Shown piece after piece: positions 1-6,403 of a DNA stretch of 8,527 nt. The notes beneath the pieces were generated by a model. That model had not been told where the DNA came from, did no database searches, and saw nothing but the letters and a program-made list of their open reading frames with translations. The DNA is taken from contig JAPKAJ010000094.1 in NCBI GenBank assembly GCA_028825345.1, positions 1-8,527 of the forward strand, read 5' to 3'. Every line of letters begins with the position of its first letter. Position 1 is the stretch's first letter. This DNA comes from Arenicellales bacterium. Lineage in GTDB: Bacteria; Pseudomonadota; Gammaproteobacteria; Arenicellales; UBA868. The position numbers and the translations under genes were made by a program.

Positions 1-15
1 ATTTAAATGATTTGG

Positions 16-44
16 TTGACCCGTTTCTATCCCATCGTTATCCT
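16..44 (+). promoter_or_regulatory. Candidate sigma70 promoter of the nucleoside cluster
   Basis: TTGACC at 16-21 matches the -35 consensus at five of six positions. A 17-bp spacer separates it from TATCCT at 39-44, which matches the -10 consensus at four of six. Transcription would begin near 50-52, leaving a leader of about 70 nt before the first gene. It is the best-spaced -35/-10 pair in the upstream 120 bp and lies in front of the first gene of the co-directional run. This is a pattern match only; an additional promoter upstream of the window is possible. Confidence 0.5.
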
Positions 45-106
45 CAATAGGCTGACAATAGCGCCCGGGAATATTTTTCAGATGCTGGGAGTTTCGCTCA
101 ATTTAA

Positions 107-113
107 AAGGAGG
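107..113 (+). promoter_or_regulatory. Strong Shine-Dalgarno site for the binding-protein gene
   Basis: AAGGAGG lies 7 nt before the ATG at 121 and is a near-perfect complement to the 16S rRNA 3' end. It fixes the start at 121 rather than at the out-of-frame ATG at 114, which overlaps the site. No other gene in the window has so strong a site, which fits high expression of a periplasmic binding protein relative to its membrane components. Confidence 0.85.
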
Positions 114-120
114 ATGAAAA

Positions 121-1305
121 ATGAAAACGTGGCTGTTTAGATCAGTAACTCTGGTCGTCGCACTCTTGATGCTGGCGGGCGGGCCTTTCATGAACACGGC
201 TACGGCCGGCGGCAAAGTGGCACTGGTGCTGGATGTCGGAGGTCGGGGCGATCTTTCGTTTAACGATATGGGCTTTAAAGGCGCAGATGAGGCTGAAGCC
301 AAGCTTGGCGTCGACGTTGTCGAGATTCAGAGTAACTCAGCGGCAGATTACCTGCCTAACATGCAAAACGCGGCTCGCTCGGGCAAGTTTGACCTGGTGG
401 TTGCCGTAGGCTTTTTGCTGGCCGATGCAATGGCCGAGGTGGCTGCACAGTTTCCGGATCAGAAGTTCGCCATTATCGATGTCACCTGGCTTGGCAAGCC
501 CAATCTGATGGAGATCGGTTACGAAGAAAATAAAGGCTCTGCTTTGGTGGGCGCTTTATCTTCAATGGTTGCCGCGCACTACGGTTACGATAAGATTGGC
601 ATCGTGCTGGGTATCGAAATTCCTGTGCTTTACAAATTTGAAGCCGGGTATCGCTTCGGTATGCACTGGGGTAACGCCAAGTATGCCCAGGTTACGGGCA
701 AGAAGGCTGATGTGGGCCTTTTGTGGACTTACACCGGAACTTTCAGTGATATAGCGAAAGGTAAGGTGGCCACTGAGGCCATGCTGGCGCAAGGCGCTGG
801 GTTGATCTACAACGTGGCCGGCCCCTTAGGTATTGGCGATCTTGAGGCCATTACCGAACATCTGGAAGCCAAGGGCAAATCCGCTGGCCCACCGTTTATG
901 ATTGGTGTGGATGCCAACCAGGATTACCTTGGCGATGGCCATCGGGTTCTGGCAAGCATGATGAAGCGCGTCGATCTTGGCGTTTACAGTGCCATCGAGT
1001 CAGCAGTCAACGGGACTTTCAAGGGTGGCGTGCAGATCTTGGGCCCGCACAATGGCGGTATCGCTATGTCCGGAAAGCAGGATCTGGCCGACTTTATCGA
1101 GTTTGGTGTCAGTGGTGGCGCCATTCAATCCTCGGATCGTGATCAGATAAGCAGCAACTGGATAGCGATGCGTGACGCCATCCCCGGCTGGATCTGGGAT
1201 GCTGTTACCGAATTGCAGGGACAGATTAGTTCTGGTGCAGCCGAAGTCCCTTGTGGGTGGTGTGCGGATACGATCGGCGATATTCGCGCCAAGTATCCCG
1301 ACTGA
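121..1305 (+). CDS. BMP/PnrA-family periplasmic nucleoside-binding protein of an ABC importer
   Basis: This is the solute-binding component that should capture nucleosides in the periplasm and deliver them to the permease pair encoded next. The 394-residue product begins with a Sec signal peptide: basic residues K2 and R7, a hydrophobic core at about 9-23, and likely cleavage after Ala29 (ATA|GG). There is no lipobox cysteine, so it should be soluble, unlike the lipoprotein BMPs of Gram-positives and spirochaetes. The BMP motif GGRGDLSFND (residues 40-49) matches the family's GG-x-x-D-x-SFN ligand-binding segment, with Phe47 expected to stack on the base. GVDANQD at 262-268 matches the second family motif. 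Oddities are the C-terminal CGWC (Cys378, Cys381), which may form a disulfide, and a length somewhat above the roughly 340-360 residues common in the family. The family call is firm; nucleoside specificity is inferred from the neighbouring catabolic genes. Alternative BMP ligands include other purine compounds. Confidence 0.92.
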   Translation: MKTWLFRSVTLVVALLMLAGGPFMNTATAGGKVALVLDVGGRGDLSFNDMGFKGADEAEAKLGVDVVEIQSNSAADYLPNMQNAARSGKFDLVVAVGFLLADAMAEVAAQFPDQKFAIIDVTWLGKPNLMEIGYEENKGSALVGALSSMVAAHYGYDKIGIVLGIEIPVLYKFEAGYRFGMHWGNAKYAQVTGKKADVGLLWTYTGTFSDIAKGKVATEAMLAQGAGLIYNVAGPLGIGDLEAITEHLEAKGKSAGPPFMIGVDANQDYLGDGHRVLASMMKRVDLGVYSAIESAVNGTFKGGVQILGPHNGGIAMSGKQDLADFIEFGVSGGAIQSSDRDQISSNWIAMRDAIPGWIWDAVTELQGQISSGAAEVPCGWCADTIGDIRAKYPD

Positions 1306-1348
1306 GTTTGCGGATCAAGCAGAAGATCAAACGATACTCGCAAACTTA
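1303..1348 (+). other. Stem-loop at the stop codon of the binding-protein gene
   Basis: Bases 1303-1312 pair with 1339-1348 to give a 10-bp stem with one G-U pair. Its core, AGTTTGCG/CGCAAACT, is a perfect 8-bp inverted repeat. The 26-nt loop contains GATCAA twice, at 1313 and 1325. The stem starts inside the TGA stop and lies 12 nt before the terminator hairpin. A role in protecting the 3' end of the binding-protein mRNA is inferred, not shown. Confidence 0.5.
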
Positions 1349-1360
1349 TTGAAGTGTTTC

Positions 1361-1400
1361 AACCAGGGGGGTCCGTAACGCCCCCCTGGTTCTTTGTTTT
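1361..1400 (+). terminator. Rho-independent terminator between binding-protein gene and first permease
   Basis: An 11-bp perfect stem, AACCAGGGGGG (1361-1371) with CCCCCCTGGTT (1381-1391), encloses a 9-nt loop and is followed by TCTTTGTTTT. This is a textbook intrinsic terminator. It sits after the first gene of a transporter operon, so it probably acts as a partial terminator: most transcripts would end after the binding-protein gene and a fraction would read on into the permeases. I saw no convincing promoter in 1401-1460 to restart transcription. If the terminator is efficient, an unrecognised promoter must lie there. Confidence 0.88.
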
Positions 1401-1460
1401 GATCCTCACAATGCGTGATCTCAGCATGACGCGGTTGTTGTCACAGTACAGGCGAATCCT

Positions 1461-2525
1461 ATGACCACCTCAGTTCAATGGCTGCGGCGGGCGGGTCCGC
1501 TTATTGAGTCGTTGCTCGCTGGCCTGATTGGTCTTGTGATCGGCGCTTTCATCATGCTGGCCTTTGGCTACGATCCGCTGGCAGCATACCTGTCACTTTT
1601 CAGTGGCAGTTTTGGCAGTGTTTACAGTTGGGCCGAGACGCTCGCCAACGCAACACCACTGATCCTGACAGCACTGACCTTTGCCATCGCCATGCGCGGT
1701 GGTCTTTTTAATATCGGAGCCGAAGGGCAGTTGTATATGGGTGCTCTGGCTGCCGTTGCTGTCAGTCTGATCCATCTGCCGTCGCCACTTAATATCATTG
1801 TCTCCCTGGTAGCGGCTATGGTGGCCGGAATGATCTGGAGCCTGCCGGTGGCGCTGCTCAAGCTGGGTCGCGGTGTGCATGAAGTCATATCAACCATCAT
1901 GTTTAACTGGATCTCGCACTTCTTTGCCTTTTACCTGATAGCGAATGTGCTGACCGACCCCAAGCGCGGGGAGAAGACCATCAGCATTGTCGAAAGCGCC
2001 CGTCTGGGTCGAATTCTCCCAACGGCGAGCCTCAATTACGGATTGGTGATCGCACTGGTAACCGTGGCGTTCATTTTGTTTTTTCTCTGGCGCACATCCG
2101 CCGGTTTTGAGTTGCGTGCCTCCGGCTATAACTCCGAGGCTTCCCATTACGCTGGCATCAGCCTGCGCAAACAGGTAATGCGCACTTTTTTAATTGGCGG
2201 GGCGATTGCGGGGCTGGCCGGGGCAGTGCAGGTTATGGGGCGGCCGCCGACCTACGCGGTCATGAGCGGCATGCCGCAACTGGTTAACCTGGGTTTTGAT
2301 GGTATTGGTGTGGCCATGATCGGACGCAATCATCCCGTGGGGATTGTGGTGGCCGCGATTTTCTTTGGCGGATTAATGGTCGGTGGACGGATCATGCAGT
2401 TTGATCCGGGGGTGCCGTTCGAGCTGGTACGGGTGATCGAGGGCGTTATCATTGTGACACTTGCCGTACCGGAATTGCGGCGGATCTTTTCAGTAGCTCG
2501 GCGTAAACTGAGTGGTGGGGGTTGA
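1461..2525 (+). CDS. Nucleoside ABC transporter permease 1 (BPD_transp_2 family)
   Basis: This is an inner-membrane permease of 354 residues, one half of the predicted heterodimeric channel for nucleosides. It has a short basic cytoplasmic N-terminus (RR at 9-10) followed by many hydrophobic segments, probably eight to ten helices. Family motifs are LFNIGAEGQ after the second or third helix, LRASGYNSEASHYAG in the cytoplasmic loop that should contact the ATPase, and GFDGIGVAMIGRNHP near the C-terminus. This arrangement matches NupP of Bacillus and NupB/C of Lactococcus, from family knowledge. The start at 1461 follows only a weak AGG (1450-1452), and translation may be modest compared with the upstream binding protein. 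It lies downstream of the terminator and two bases before the second permease. Family is certain; exact substrate is inferred. Confidence 0.9.
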   Translation: MTTSVQWLRRAGPLIESLLAGLIGLVIGAFIMLAFGYDPLAAYLSLFSGSFGSVYSWAETLANATPLILTALTFAIAMRGGLFNIGAEGQLYMGALAAVAVSLIHLPSPLNIIVSLVAAMVAGMIWSLPVALLKLGRGVHEVISTIMFNWISHFFAFYLIANVLTDPKRGEKTISIVESARLGRILPTASLNYGLVIALVTVAFILFFLWRTSAGFELRASGYNSEASHYAGISLRKQVMRTFLIGGAIAGLAGAVQVMGRPPTYAVMSGMPQLVNLGFDGIGVAMIGRNHPVGIVVAAIFFGGLMVGGRIMQFDPGVPFELVRVIEGVIIVTLAVPELRRIFSVARRKLSGGG

Positions 2526-2527
2526 CC

Positions 2528-3430
2528 ATGGAAATGGCGCATCTTTGGGGCATTCTATTTTTGTCGCTGCATGCAATGGTGCCGATTACGCTGGCCGCAA
2601 TCGGCGAAACCATTGAGGAGTCGGCAGGACTTTTTAATATCGGCCTGGAAGGCATTCTCCTGCTGGGCGCATTGGCCGGCGCTCTTGGGGCCGAGGCAAG
2701 CGGCAGCGCGTCCATAGGCCTTCTGAGCGGGATCGCCACAGGCGCGCTTGTGGGGCTGCTTTTTGGCGGTATCAGTACCACGCTGCGCGGCAGTCAGCTT
2801 ATTATCGGAGTCGGTATTAATCTTTTTGCGCTGGGTTTTGTAGCGCTGATGCTGACTATCCTTGGAGCGCCCGGATTTCATAGCGTATCGCGTGAAGTAC
2901 AGGTACCGCTGATCCCCCTCGGGGTGGGCAATCTCAGCCCGCTGGTGCCCGTCACCATTGTGCTGGCATTTGCCGTCTGGTGGCTGCTGCGGCGGACCCA
3001 GTTGGGCATCTGGATCCGGGCGGCAGGAGATAACCCCGGCGCGGCCGATGTCGCGGGTCTTCCAGTCAATGCACTGCGCCTTGGTACCGCGGTCGTCGCT
3101 GGGATGCTGGCAGGTCTCGCTGGTGCGTATCTCAGTGTAGATTGGTTTGGCGCGGTCACCAAGGAGATCACGGCGGGCCGTGGTTTCATTGCTCTGGCGA
3201 TTGTAGTATTCAGCGGTCTCAACCCGCTGCTCGCGTTGCTGGGCGGCTTTATCTTTGGCCTTTTCGATGGCCTTGCCACCTGGGTTGCGACCTACCCGGG
3301 CATCAAGAAAATCATTCCCTGGCAGTTTGTGGCGATGGCACCTTATATCGTGACCCTGGCTGTGGTGGCAGGCGGGATTGGCCGGGTTCGCTTTCCCAAG
3401 GGGCTGGGCGTCCCCTATCTGCGCGAATGA
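2528..3430 (+). CDS. Nucleoside ABC transporter permease 2 (BPD_transp_2 family)
   Basis: This is the second inner-membrane permease, 300 residues, pairing with permease 1. The FNIGLEG motif follows the first helices, IRAAGDNPGAADVAGL is the cytoplasmic coupling loop, and GRGFIALAIVVFSG near the C-terminus is typical of NupQ-type permeases. The ATG at 2528 is chosen because it lies 2 bp after the stop of permease 1 and has GGTGGGGG (2514-2521) about 6 nt upstream. A TTG at 2522 in the same frame would overlap that stop but has no room for a ribosome site, and an ATG at 2534 is also possible. The tight junction indicates translational coupling and equal stoichiometry of the two permeases. Confidence 0.9.
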   Translation: MEMAHLWGILFLSLHAMVPITLAAIGETIEESAGLFNIGLEGILLLGALAGALGAEASGSASIGLLSGIATGALVGLLFGGISTTLRGSQLIIGVGINLFALGFVALMLTILGAPGFHSVSREVQVPLIPLGVGNLSPLVPVTIVLAFAVWWLLRRTQLGIWIRAAGDNPGAADVAGLPVNALRLGTAVVAGMLAGLAGAYLSVDWFGAVTKEITAGRGFIALAIVVFSGLNPLLALLGGFIFGLFDGLATWVATYPGIKKIIPWQFVAMAPYIVTLAVVAGGIGRVRFPKGLGVPYLRE

Positions 3431-3442
3431 TCGGCAACTTGC

Positions 3443-5023
3443 ATGGCTAATTCAGCAATAGATTCTAAAGGGCAGGCACCACAGACTCCTGTTCACGGAC
3501 AGGTCCTGCTTGAGGCGCGCGGTCTTTCCAAGGGCTTTCCGGGGGTATGGCAACACCTGATACTCGATCATCTGGATTTCGACGTACGTGCCGGAGAGGT
3601 GCACACTCTGTTGGGCGAGAACGGCGCCGGCAAGACTGTAATCGCGAATATTCTCTCGGGGTATTACGGTAAGACCAACGGTGAAATCCGGGTCAGGGGC
3701 AAGCTGGTTAGTTTTGATTCACCACGTGATGGCCTGGCTCATGGCATTGCCATGGTGCACCAGGATCTGATGCTGGTGGGGGCATTTACCGTGGCACAAA
3801 ACGTAATGGTGGGGCTCAAAGCCCCGCCCTTTTCTTTTCGGCTGCACGCCGTTGAGCGAAAACTCGATGAACTGGTTGCGCACTATGGCCTGCAGGTAGA
3901 CCCACGCGCTCGTGTCGAAGATCTTTCTGCTGGTGAACAGCAGCGAGTCGAGATTCTCAAAGTGCTGTTCCATGAGCCCGAGGTTTTGTTTCTGGATGAA
4001 CCCACTTCCTTGTTGGCGCCACACGAGGCAGATCAGTTATTCGTGGTGCTACGGGCCATGGCCGACGAGGGCAAGGGTATTGTTTTTATCTCGCACAAGA
4101 TGCGCGAGGTCTTTGCGGTCTCTGATCGGGTGACGGTGCTGAAGCTGGGTAAGATGCAAGGTACCTGCCATATCAGTGAAACCACCGAGGATGAACTTAC
4201 CCGGCGCACCTTTGGCGAGACCGTACCCGATTACATGGAACGCCCTGCCGTGCGCTCCGATAAACTGGCTATTAAGGTGTCCAACCTGATCCCACAGGGC
4301 CTTGAGAAAAAAGCCCCAGGATCGGGGTTCTCATTCACCTTGCGCCAGGGTGAGATTCTGGGTCTTGCCGGTGTAGCCGGCAATGGCCAGAGCGAACTGA
4401 TCGCATCGATCACAGGCCTGGCGCCTCCTGCAAGCGGTCAAATCATAATTCTTGGCGAGGACATGACCAAGCGATCGCCCCGAGCCTTTATCGAAAAAGG
4501 GGTAGCCCACATACCGGAACGCCGACGCCAGATGGGTATCGTTGAGCAGATGTTTGTCGCCGAGAATGTGGTGCTTAAGGATTATCGCCAGACGCCGTTC
4601 TCACGCAATACGGTATTGAATCATCATGAGATCACAGCGCATGCGCAGGATATCGTTGCCCGTTTCAATGCCCTGGTGCCAGATCTGTGGGATACCGAAT
4701 GCCGCATCCTGTCCGGTGGCAATATCCAGCGGCTGATCCTGGGCCGTGAAACCTGGCGCAAGCCACCGGTGATTATCGCGTCGCATCCGACCGAGGGCCT
4801 TGATGCCAAGGCGATCCGTCACACCTGGGACCTCTTTCTCGAGTTGCGCGAACAGGGCTCAGGTATATTGCTGATATCAGAAGATCTGGATGAGATTATG
4901 AGTCTGTCAGATCGTATCGGCGTGATGTTCGAAGGCGAGATTGTCGGCGTGGTCGAGGGTCAGGACGCCGATCGCGAACTGCTCGGTCACTGGATGGCGG
5001 GCACTGCCGCTCAGGCGGCCTGA
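3443..5023 (+). CDS. Tandem-domain ABC ATPase of the nucleoside importer
   Basis: This 526-residue cytoplasmic protein carries two fused nucleotide-binding domains (NBDs), as in NupO/RbsA-type importers, and powers the permease pair. NBD1 is canonical: Walker A GENGAGKT (58-65, Lys64), signature LSAGE (161-165), Walker B with LDEP (Asp185, Glu186) and switch His218. NBD2 is degenerate: its P-loop reads GVAGNGQS (310-317, Gln316 in place of Lys) and its Walker B region reads ASHPTEGLD, with Ser447-His448 where Asp-Glu is usual. Its signature LSGGN (423-427) is intact. Only the composite site built from NBD1 Walker motifs and NBD2 signature should hydrolyse ATP. The ATG at 3443 has no evident Shine-Dalgarno site and lies 12 bp after permease 2, so coupling is likely. 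The coding sequence contains a strong hairpin followed by a T-rich run at 3808-3838. The stop codon may be read as ending at 5023. Confidence 0.93.
   Translation: MANSAIDSKGQAPQTPVHGQVLLEARGLSKGFPGVWQHLILDHLDFDVRAGEVHTLLGENGAGKTVIANILSGYYGKTNGEIRVRGKLVSFDSPRDGLAHGIAMVHQDLMLVGAFTVAQNVMVGLKAPPFSFRLHAVERKLDELVAHYGLQVDPRARVEDLSAGEQQRVEILKVLFHEPEVLFLDEPTSLLAPHEADQLFVVLRAMADEGKGIVFISHKMREVFAVSDRVTVLKLGKMQGTCHISETTEDELTRRTFGETVPDYMERPAVRSDKLAIKVSNLIPQGLEKKAPGSGFSFTLRQGEILGLAGVAGNGQSELIASITGLAPPASGQIIILGEDMTKRSPRAFIEKGVAHIPERRRQMGIVEQMFVAENVVLKDYRQTPFSRNTVLNHHEITAHAQDIVARFNALVPDLWDTECRILSGGNIQRLILGRETWRKPPVIIASHPTEGLDAKAIRHTWDLFLELREQGSGILLISEDLDEIMSLSDRIGVMFEGEIVGVVEGQDADRELLGHWMAGTAAQAA
3808..3838 (+). 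other. Terminator-like hairpin inside the ATPase gene
   Basis: GGTGGGGCT (3808-3816) pairs with AGCCCCGCC (3820-3828) around a 3-nt CAA loop, a 9-bp GC-rich stem with one G-T pair. It is followed by CTTTTCTTTT (3829-3838). The layout is that of an intrinsic terminator, but it sits in frame within NBD1. Translating ribosomes would normally prevent folding, so any activity would appear as polarity when translation is poor. Function is unproven. Confidence 0.4.
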
Positions 5024-5120
5024 GCCAAGCGAAAAATGGCTGGGGTTCGGTGTCAAACTCTCGGTCTTTGTGCAACGGCGATGATTCAGTTGTTGGATAC
5101 AAGGTGCAGCGCCAGCCGGC

Positions 5121-5130
5121 AAGAAGAGGG
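5121..5130 (+). promoter_or_regulatory. Shine-Dalgarno site of cdd
   Basis: AAGAAGAGGG contains GAGG at 5126-5129, which lies 7 nt before the ATG at 5137. A second in-frame ATG at 5140 would have 10-nt spacing, so 5137 is slightly favoured. The 110-bp gap before cdd has no convincing promoter or terminator; only a weak 5-bp hairpin (around 5024-5042) is visible. Confidence 0.65.
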
Positions 5131-5136
5131 TGATCA

Positions 5137-5535
5137 ATGATGAAAGAAGACCCTTACCTCCCGCTTTTGCTGGAGGTAATGACTCGGGCCTATGCACCGT
5201 ATTCAAAATTTGCAGTAGGGGCAGTGGTCCGTAGCACCTCGGGTGCGCTCTATACTGGGGCAAATGTTGAAAATGCGGCTTACCCGCAGGGTTGGTGCGC
5301 CGAGACGAGTGCACTGGCCGCCATGATTATGGCTGGCGAAACCCGCCTTGCAGAGATTGCCGTGATAGCTGCCGGTCAGGATATCTGTACGCCCTGCGGA
5401 GGCTGTCGTCAGAAGATCCGAGAGTTTGCTGATCCTGATGCAAGGGTATTGTGCTACGGCCCAGAAGGTCTGCGCGCGACCTACACCCTTGGTGAATTGC
5501 TGCCCCACGCGTTTGGCCCGGATCACCTGCTGTGA
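5137..5535 (+). CDS. cdd: Cytidine deaminase (short, tetrameric class)
   Basis: The enzyme hydrolytically deaminates cytidine and deoxycytidine to uridine and deoxyuridine in the cytosol. At 132 residues it has the length of the short homotetrameric zinc class (Bacillus subtilis, human) rather than the longer E. coli dimer. The substrate motif YSKFAVGA and the N-x-E pair in GANVENA are present. The zinc and catalytic site is CAE (Cys54, Glu56) with PCGGC (Cys87, Cys90), giving three cysteine ligands and a proton-shuttling glutamate. Counting from the second ATG (5140) gives exactly the B. subtilis numbering Cys53/Glu55/Cys86/Cys89. The residue after CAE is Thr rather than the usual Arg, which in the Bacillus enzyme neutralises charge at the zinc cysteines. 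The stop overlaps the GTG of the next gene, indicating coupling. Identification is secure. Confidence 0.95.
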   Translation: MMKEDPYLPLLLEVMTRAYAPYSKFAVGAVVRSTSGALYTGANVENAAYPQGWCAETSALAAMIMAGETRLAEIAVIAAGQDICTPCGGCRQKIREFADPDARVLCYGPEGLRATYTLGELLPHAFGPDHLL

Positions 5536-6356
5536 GCCCCTACCGCGCAGCCGCGAAACGCATTCTTGATGGTGCCGGTGCTCGCTCGCCCAAAGTGGGC
5601 ATGATTCTCGGCAGCGGTTTGTCCGGGGTAGCCGATTCAATTGATAACCCCAGCACTTTGCCCTATGCCGAGCTGGAAGGTTTTCCCGATGCCAAAGTCA
5701 GTGGCCACGCGGGACAACTGGTACTGGGTGAGCTTGCCGGGATTCCCGTGGCCTGCCTGCAGGGGCGCTGGCACGCTTATGAAGGCCATGCCCTGGCTGA
5801 TCTCGCAATACCGATTCGCGCGCTCAAAGCCGCTGGCTGCGAGACACTGTTCATTACCTGTGCGGCCGGCAGCCTGCGAGAGGAGATGCCTCCCGGCAGC
5901 CTGATGATGCTGACTGATCACATCAACTGGCCGGGCTTGAGTCCGCTGATCGGACCCAATGACGATACACTGGGGTCAAGATTTACCGATCTTTCTCACG
6001 CTTATGATCCAGCCCTGCAGGGACAACTGCGCGAGGCCGCCTCTGATGCTGGCCTGGAGTTGCACGAAGGGGTATACCTTTGGTGTCTTGGTCCTAGCTT
6101 CGAGACACCAGCTGAGATTCGCGCTTTTGCTCATTTGGGCGCTGATGCGGTGGGGATGTCTACTGTCCCCGAGACGCTCGTTGCACGCCACTGTGGTATG
6201 GCAGTGGCAGCAGTGGCCGTAATCACCAACCTGGCAGCTGGGTTGCAATCAGACCTTTCGCACGAACAGACACTGGCCGCCGGCAGTCAGGCTGCACCAC
6301 AACTGGCTCGACTGATCAAAGGATTTATGAAAACTCTGGTAGAGCCGTCATCATGA
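5532..6356 (+). CDS. punA: Purine nucleoside phosphorylase, trimeric (type I) family
   Basis: The enzyme should cleave purine (deoxy)nucleosides with phosphate to free base and (deoxy)ribose-1-phosphate. The 274 residues carry the family sites in order: GSGLS with Ser28 and GRWHAYEGH with Arg79, His81 and Tyr83 (phosphate and sugar contacts); GPSFETPAE with Glu191 (base contact); GMSTVPE; VITN with Asn233 (base contact); and His244. These align with human PNP Ser33, Arg84, His86, Tyr88, Glu201, Asn243 and His257. GPSFET and GMSTVPE distinguish it from methylthioadenosine phosphorylase. Glu191 with Asn233 suggests a 6-oxopurine preference (inosine, guanosine), but this is inference. The segment usually reading TNAAGG is TCAAGS here (Cys110). 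Translation probably starts at the GTG at 5532, overlapping the cdd stop as GTGA. The hexameric DeoD type is excluded by these motifs. Confidence 0.93.
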   Translation: MSPYRAAAKRILDGAGARSPKVGMILGSGLSGVADSIDNPSTLPYAELEGFPDAKVSGHAGQLVLGELAGIPVACLQGRWHAYEGHALADLAIPIRALKAAGCETLFITCAAGSLREEMPPGSLMMLTDHINWPGLSPLIGPNDDTLGSRFTDLSHAYDPALQGQLREAASDAGLELHEGVYLWCLGPSFETPAEIRAFAHLGADAVGMSTVPETLVARHCGMAVAAVAVITNLAAGLQSDLSHEQTLAAGSQAAPQLARLIKGFMKTLVEPSS

Positions 6357-6403
6357 AGTACACAACTGGCATTGGAATCTCCTTTTCAGGTTATTCTCGA
6401 TGA
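6353..6403 (+). CDS. Possible 16-codon coupling micro-ORF between pnp and deoC
   Basis: An ATG at 6353 overlaps the pnp stop (ATGA) and opens a 16-codon frame, MKYTTGIGISFSGYSR. Its TGA at 6401-6403 overlaps the ATG of deoC at 6400, again as ATGA. It spans the whole pnp-deoC gap, so ribosomes finishing pnp could be handed on to deoC, which itself has only a weak CAGG site. No Shine-Dalgarno of its own is obvious and the peptide is unrecognised. A chance arrangement is quite possible. Confidence 0.3.
   Translation: MKYTTGIGISFSGYSR

Noticed and set aside
45..120. Purine riboswitch in the leader of the first gene
   Set aside because: The leader is only about 70 nt from the predicted start, and I could find neither the three-way-junction pairing nor the conserved core of purine aptamers.
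1313..1330. GATCAA tandem repeat as an attachment site or binding site
   Set aside because: Two 6-bp copies inside a hairpin loop are too short, and nothing around them suggests integration or a mobile element.
1172..1378. 68-codon forward ORF running from the binding-protein gene into the terminator
   Set aside because: It is out of frame with the gene, lacks a ribosome site and ends within the terminator hairpin.
3142..3450. 102-codon forward ORF overlapping the end of permease 2 and the ATPase start
   Set aside because: It is an alternative frame of the permease with no membrane character or motif; the permease frame is clearly real.
5024..5136. Terminator or independent promoter between the ATPase gene and cdd
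   Set aside because: Only a 5-bp stem with no T-run and no well-spaced -35/-10 pair are visible; readthrough from the transporter genes is the simpler view.
5203..5640. 145-codon reverse-strand ORF across cdd and the pnp start
   Set aside because: It lies opposite two well-supported genes, has no ribosome site or motif, and has a composition typical of antisense frames.
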